A DNA stretch of 9,193 nucleotides from Fidelibacterota bacterium (GTDB taxonomy: Bacteria > Fidelibacterota > Marinisomatia > SCGC-AAA003-L08 > GCA-002704045), in assembly GCA_002704045.1 (NCBI GenBank), contig PAFF01000006.1:1-9193 (forward strand), in the 5' to 3' direction. Of the stretch, positions 6,585-9,193 are shown piece after piece (the first letter of the stretch is position 1; the number at the start of each line of letters is the position of its first letter). A model generated the notes under the pieces. The model had not been told where the DNA came from. It saw only the letters and a program-made list of their open reading frames with translations, and did no database searches. A program made the translations under genes and the position numbers.

Positions 6585-7060
6585 ATAATAATTTAAATGA
6601 AATAAAGTTAGTATTGACTGATATTGATGGTGTTTGGACAGATAGTAAATTTTATTATGATGAAAACGGTTTTGCTTTCAAAAGTTTTTCTACATATGAT
6701 GGTATGGGAGTAGAATTATTAAAAAAAAAAAATATTGATACCATTATAATAAGTTCGGAAAACTGTAAGGCAGCTGAAGCTCGAGCAAAAAAATTAAAAA
6801 TTAATCAATTTTTTTTAGGAGAAAAAGATAAATATCAAAGAGCTAAATCCATATGCAAACAATTTAATTTAAATCTGAAAAACTTAGCTTTTATTGGAGA
6901 TGATATCAACGATTTAAAACTTTTAAAACATGTTGGGTTTTCCGCTATGCCACCTAACAGTCCTATATTAAATTTATTCAAACCTAATTACACTACCAAA
7001 CGATCTGGTGGAAATGGTGCTTTTAGAGAGTTTGCTGATGTTATAATTAACAATTTATAG
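6578..7060 (+). CDS. C0-type HAD phosphatase, probably nonulosonate-9-phosphate phosphatase
   Basis: A 160-residue cap-less HAD enzyme, the usual length of the KdsC/NeuNAc-9-P phosphatase group, which acts as a tetramer. LTDIDGVWTD carries the nucleophile D15 and acid/base D17, S59 is motif II, GEKDK holds the motif III Lys, GDDIND (107-112) is motif IV, and GGNGAFRE (144-151) is the C-terminal block that enters the neighbouring active site. The substrate residues are telling. KdsC proteins normally have TGR after motif II, whereas here SSE gives E61, followed by R69 and K72. These line up, with a constant offset of 5, with E56, R64 and K67 of BT1713, the Bacteroides KDN-9-P phosphatase. I therefore infer dephosphorylation of the 9-phosphate made by the upstream synthase; automatic annotation would likely say KdsC. 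The ATG overlaps the synthase stop by 7 bases (translational coupling). Confidence 0.85.
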   Translation: MVNNNLNEIKLVLTDIDGVWTDSKFYYDENGFAFKSFSTYDGMGVELLKKKNIDTIIISSENCKAAEARAKKLKINQFFLGEKDKYQRAKSICKQFNLNLKNLAFIGDDINDLKLLKHVGFSAMPPNSPILNLFKPNYTTKRSGGNGAFREFADVIINNL

Positions 7061-7067
7061 ATATAAT

Positions 7068-8333
7068 ATGTTTCTTTATATCATTTATGTATTACTCTCA
7101 CCATTTTTATGGTTCTTAATTTTATTAACATCCTTTTTTAATAATAAAGTTAAAGAACATTGGAATGATTTATGGATTAGCATTAATTCAGTTTCAAAGG
7201 ATTTAAAGAAAAATAAAAATAAAAAAAAAATTATTTTATTCCACGCTGCATCAGCAGGCGAATTTGAACAGCTAGTCCCTATACTGGACTCAATTGATAA
7301 AAATAAATTTTATATAGTACAATCTTTTTTTTCGCCTACAATATTTAAGAATCATAATAATAAAAATTCATTCAACAGTTTTTGTTATCATCCATTTGAT
7401 TTCATAATATCTAGTTATATATTTTTTAAAAAAATTAAACCAAATTATTACATAATCAACAGACATGATATTTGGCCATCACATATTATTATGGCTAAAT
7501 TTTTCAAAATTAAAATTTTTTTTATAAATGCAAATTTATATAAAAAATCCAATCGTTTAAAATTCCCTTTTAAAAGTTTTAATAAATTTATTTTTAAACA
7601 ATTTGATAAAATTCTTACTCCATCAAATAAAATATCAAATATTATGAAAACACTAATAAATAAAAATAATATAGTTACAACTGGAGATAGTAGGTTTGAT
7701 CAAATTTATCTTAGGATGAAACAAAATCATCATATATTTTTTAAAAATATAAACTATGAAACAAAAAAAATTATTTTTGGAAGTATTTTAAAGTCTGACT
7801 ACGAAATTATTTTTAAATTTCTTCATTCCTATTTTCCAAAAGGCAATAAATCATTAAACGAAAAACAAATTAAATTAATTATAGTTCCACATGAAGTTGA
7901 TAATAATTCAATCAATGAACTTCAAAAAAAATTGGAAGAAATTAATATTATCTCAATATTGTACAATGATAAAGGTAATAACATCCCAAATACTCTGATT
8001 GTAAACAAAATAGGTATTTTAGCTGATTTATATAAATATTCTGATTTTACTTATATTGGTGGTGGATTCGAAGCTGGAGTACATTCAGTAATAGAACCCT
8101 CAATTTATGGTTCTGTAATTACATATGGACCAAATATTGATATTTTAGATGAAGCAGTTTATATGTCAGAAAATAATATTGGTTTTATTGTAAGAACTTA
8201 TCATGACTTGATAAAATATATGAATTTTCTTAATGATCATGATAAATTTTTATCAATCAAAAAAAATACCAAAAAATATGTCTTCAAAAATACTGGAGCA
8301 TCCAAAAAAATTCTTAGAGAAATATTAAACTAA
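7068..8333 (+). CDS. waaA: WaaA-like 3-deoxy-D-manno-octulosonic acid (Kdo) transferase, divergent
   Basis: WaaA moves Kdo from CMP-Kdo onto lipid A precursor at the inner face of the cytoplasmic membrane. The 421-residue product (family about 400-430) starts with a hydrophobic anchor (residues 1-23). The first Rossmann domain has HAASAGEFEQLVPIL (59-73; E65 is the family's catalytic Glu), HPFDF and INRHDIWPS. The second has GDSRFDQIY, VPHEVD, IGILADLYKYSDFTYIGGG (315-333) and AGVHSVIEPSIYG (336-348), the nucleotide-binding end. It is divergent: the usual E-x-E-x-W-P segment reads NRHDIWP, and Lys/Phe/Asn content is very high, which partly reflects the AT bias. It starts 7 bases after the phosphatase stop with no Shine-Dalgarno sequence. 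Sitting beside CMP-nonulosonate genes, it could conceivably use a different CMP-acid sugar; plain Kdo transferase remains the first choice. Confidence 0.85.
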   Translation: MFLYIIYVLLSPFLWFLILLTSFFNNKVKEHWNDLWISINSVSKDLKKNKNKKKIILFHAASAGEFEQLVPILDSIDKNKFYIVQSFFSPTIFKNHNNKNSFNSFCYHPFDFIISSYIFFKKIKPNYYIINRHDIWPSHIIMAKFFKIKIFFINANLYKKSNRLKFPFKSFNKFIFKQFDKILTPSNKISNIMKTLINKNNIVTTGDSRFDQIYLRMKQNHHIFFKNINYETKKIIFGSILKSDYEIIFKFLHSYFPKGNKSLNEKQIKLIIVPHEVDNNSINELQKKLEEINIISILYNDKGNNIPNTLIVNKIGILADLYKYSDFTYIGGGFEAGVHSVIEPSIYGSVITYGPNIDILDEAVYMSENNIGFIVRTYHDLIKYMNFLNDHDKFLSIKKNTKKYVFKNTGASKKILREILN

Positions 8334-9028
8334 TGCTTAAAATTTTATTTTTTTTGACAAATATATCTTTTTGTTTTAATAGTATCATTGAAAATGAAAA
8401 ACTAATCTATGATATCAATTTCAGGAGCTTTAATGCTGGCGAAGCAATTTTTGAAATTGAAATTGATACATTAAACAACAATAAATTATATAAAATAACA
8501 TCAACTACTAAAACAAATAAATTTCTAGATCGTTTTTATAAAATTAGAGACGAAATAGAACTTTGGGTAAATGATGATTTTAGTTTATCAAAAGCTAAAA
8601 AAAAAATTCACCAGGGCAAGTATAAAAGGAATCAATTAATTGAAATTGACAAGAATGAATCTATTATAAAGTATAATGAAAAAAAAATAAATATTGAATC
8701 AAAAGTTTATGATCCAATTAGCGCAATTTTCTTTTACAGAACATTAAACCTTGAAAAAATCACTGAATATAATTTTATTAGCTTCGAAAATGGAAAAATT
8801 AAAGATATTTCTATAAAAGTTTCTCAAATTGAATTAATTAAAAACTCTTTAGGGTCTTTTGAATGCTATGTTTTAAGACCATTTTCAAAAAATGGAAAAC
8901 CAATTTTCAAAAATAATGGTCAAATGACAATATGGATATCAAAAAAAGAAAAACTTCCTATTAAGATTGAACAAAATACATCTTTTGGTAAATTAATTAT
9001 GAATTTAAAAAAATATAGTCATAACTGA
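8333..9028 (+). CDS. Exported DUF3108 family protein
   Basis: The 231-residue protein starts with a short hydrophobic stretch (residues 3-18, ILFFLTNISFCFNSI) that looks like a Sec signal peptide; C14 does not sit in a proper lipobox, so I do not call a lipoprotein. The mature part matches the DUF3108 pattern: EKLIYDINFRSFNAGEA (22-38), a DR-x-x-x-x-R-D-like segment near FLDRFYKIRDE, YDPISAIFFYRTL, then FECYVLRP and MTIWISKKEKLPIKI near the end. Predicted content is mostly beta strand. The function of this family is unknown; members are periplasmic or outer-membrane associated. The ATG overlaps the waaA stop by one base (TAATG), so the two are translated together, which hints at an envelope or LPS-related role by association only. 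It is the last gene of the operon, followed by a hairpin. Confidence 0.78.
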   Translation: MLKILFFLTNISFCFNSIIENEKLIYDINFRSFNAGEAIFEIEIDTLNNNKLYKITSTTKTNKFLDRFYKIRDEIELWVNDDFSLSKAKKKIHQGKYKRNQLIEIDKNESIIKYNEKKINIESKVYDPISAIFFYRTLNLEKITEYNFISFENGKIKDISIKVSQIELIKNSLGSFECYVLRPFSKNGKPIFKNNGQMTIWISKKEKLPIKIEQNTSFGKLIMNLKKYSHN

Positions 9029-9043
9029 TTTTCAAATTTTTGA

Positions 9044-9074
9044 TAAAGATTAAAATATTAGCTTTTAATCTTTA
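9044..9074. terminator. Candidate hairpin terminator at the convergent end of the operon
   Basis: A perfect 12-base inverted repeat, TAAAGATTAAAA (9044-9055) and TTTTAATCTTTA (9063-9074), with a 7-base loop, follows the DUF3108 stop by 15 bases. The stop codon of the convergent minus-strand gene lies inside the loop. The perfect stem and the tail-to-tail position support a shared terminator. The stem is nearly all A/T and no pure U-tract follows on either strand. Confidence 0.5.
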
Positions 9075-9193
9075 CTGATAAAAAAATAATTTCTTTTGCT
9101 AATCTTCTAGTATTTTGACCATCAAATCTTAATGTATTCAATATCGGTTTGTAATTAATTTTAGGTAAATTATCATTATATAAATCATCAAAT
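9058..9193 (-). CDS. Unidentified protein, C-terminal 44 residues only
   Basis: A minus-strand frame is open from the right edge (first full codon at 9192) and ends with TAA at 9060-9058. The visible tail includes NYKPILNTLRFDGQNTRRLA and then a basic, hydrophobic end. Coding is supported by the lack of stops over 44 codons in AT-rich sequence, where stops are frequent, by a protein-like composition, and by the hairpin at its end facing the operon. The DG-x3-R-x-A pattern near the C-terminus is faintly like the ends of UDP-GlcNAc 2-epimerases, which would fit the pathway here, but the match is too short to name it. The gene body lies outside the window. Confidence 0.55.
   Translation of the reverse strand, partial: FDDLYNDNLPKINYKPILNTLRFDGQNTRRLAKEIIFLSVKIKS

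Noticed and set aside
6578..7060. Calling the HAD phosphatase KdsC (Kdo-8-phosphate phosphatase) because of length and adjacent waaA.
   Set aside because: The KdsC TGR segment is replaced by SSE, and E61/R69/K72 match the nonulosonate-9-P phosphatase set; the coupled upstream gene is a NANS-type synthase. Kept only as an alternative activity.
8333..9028. DUF3108 protein as a lipoprotein with C14 as the lipidated residue.
   Set aside because: The residues before C14 (ISF) do not fit a lipobox, and the hydrophobic stretch continues beyond it; an ordinary signal peptide fits better.
1..9193. Mobile elements, CRISPR arrays, tRNA/rRNA genes, defence systems.
   Set aside because: No spaced direct repeats, transposase-like frames, GC-rich structured RNA islands or relevant protein motifs were seen on either strand.

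Overview
The window is very AT-rich, with long A/T runs, AT-biased codons, and tightly packed genes on both strands. The gene set points to a Gram-negative bacterium building its outer envelope: an MsbA-type lipid A flippase, a WaaA-type Kdo transferase, sugar transferases and activated-sugar synthesis. The base composition suits an uncultivated streamlined marine lineage. A few features (the WaaA variant, a BLMH-like PepC, DUF3108 beside waaA) would fit the FCB/Marinimicrobia neighbourhood, but this placement is a weak inference.

Layout, left to right. (1) The 3' two thirds of an MsbA-like ABC exporter, cut by the left edge. (2) A small glycosyltransferase carrying all four sialylmotifs of family GT29, tail-to-tail with a minus-strand GT25 glycosyltransferase. 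(3) ispD (isoprenoid MEP pathway), divergent from the GT25 gene and convergent with (4) a minus-strand aminopeptidase C/bleomycin hydrolase (pepC). (5) Divergent from pepC, a tight plus-strand run: CMP-nonulosonate synthetase (neuA type), nonulosonate synthase of the animal NANS (9-phosphate) type, a C0-type HAD phosphatase with the E/R/K specificity residues of nonulosonate-9-phosphate phosphatases, a WaaA-like transferase, and an exported DUF3108 protein. Junctions are 44 nt, a 7-nt overlap, 7 nt and a 1-nt overlap, so this looks like one operon. (6) The last 44 codons of an unidentified minus-strand gene at the right edge.

How the genes fit together. Synthase, phosphatase and CMP-synthetase together describe a route to a nine-carbon acid sugar (Neu5Ac or KDN) through a 9-phosphate intermediate, as in animals and in the Bacteroides BT1713-1715 system, rather than the direct NeuB route of most pathogens. 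About 3 kb away lies a candidate GT29 transferase that could use the CMP-sugar. MsbA, WaaA and GT25 suggest that the acceptor is lipopolysaccharide. No UDP-GlcNAc 2-epimerase or ManNAc kinase is visible, which leaves open whether the product is KDN (from mannose-6-P) or Neu5Ac. The main result is this compact, animal-like sialylation set in a bacterium. There are no RNA genes, mobile elements or CRISPR arrays, and no gene-free stretch over about 120 bases.
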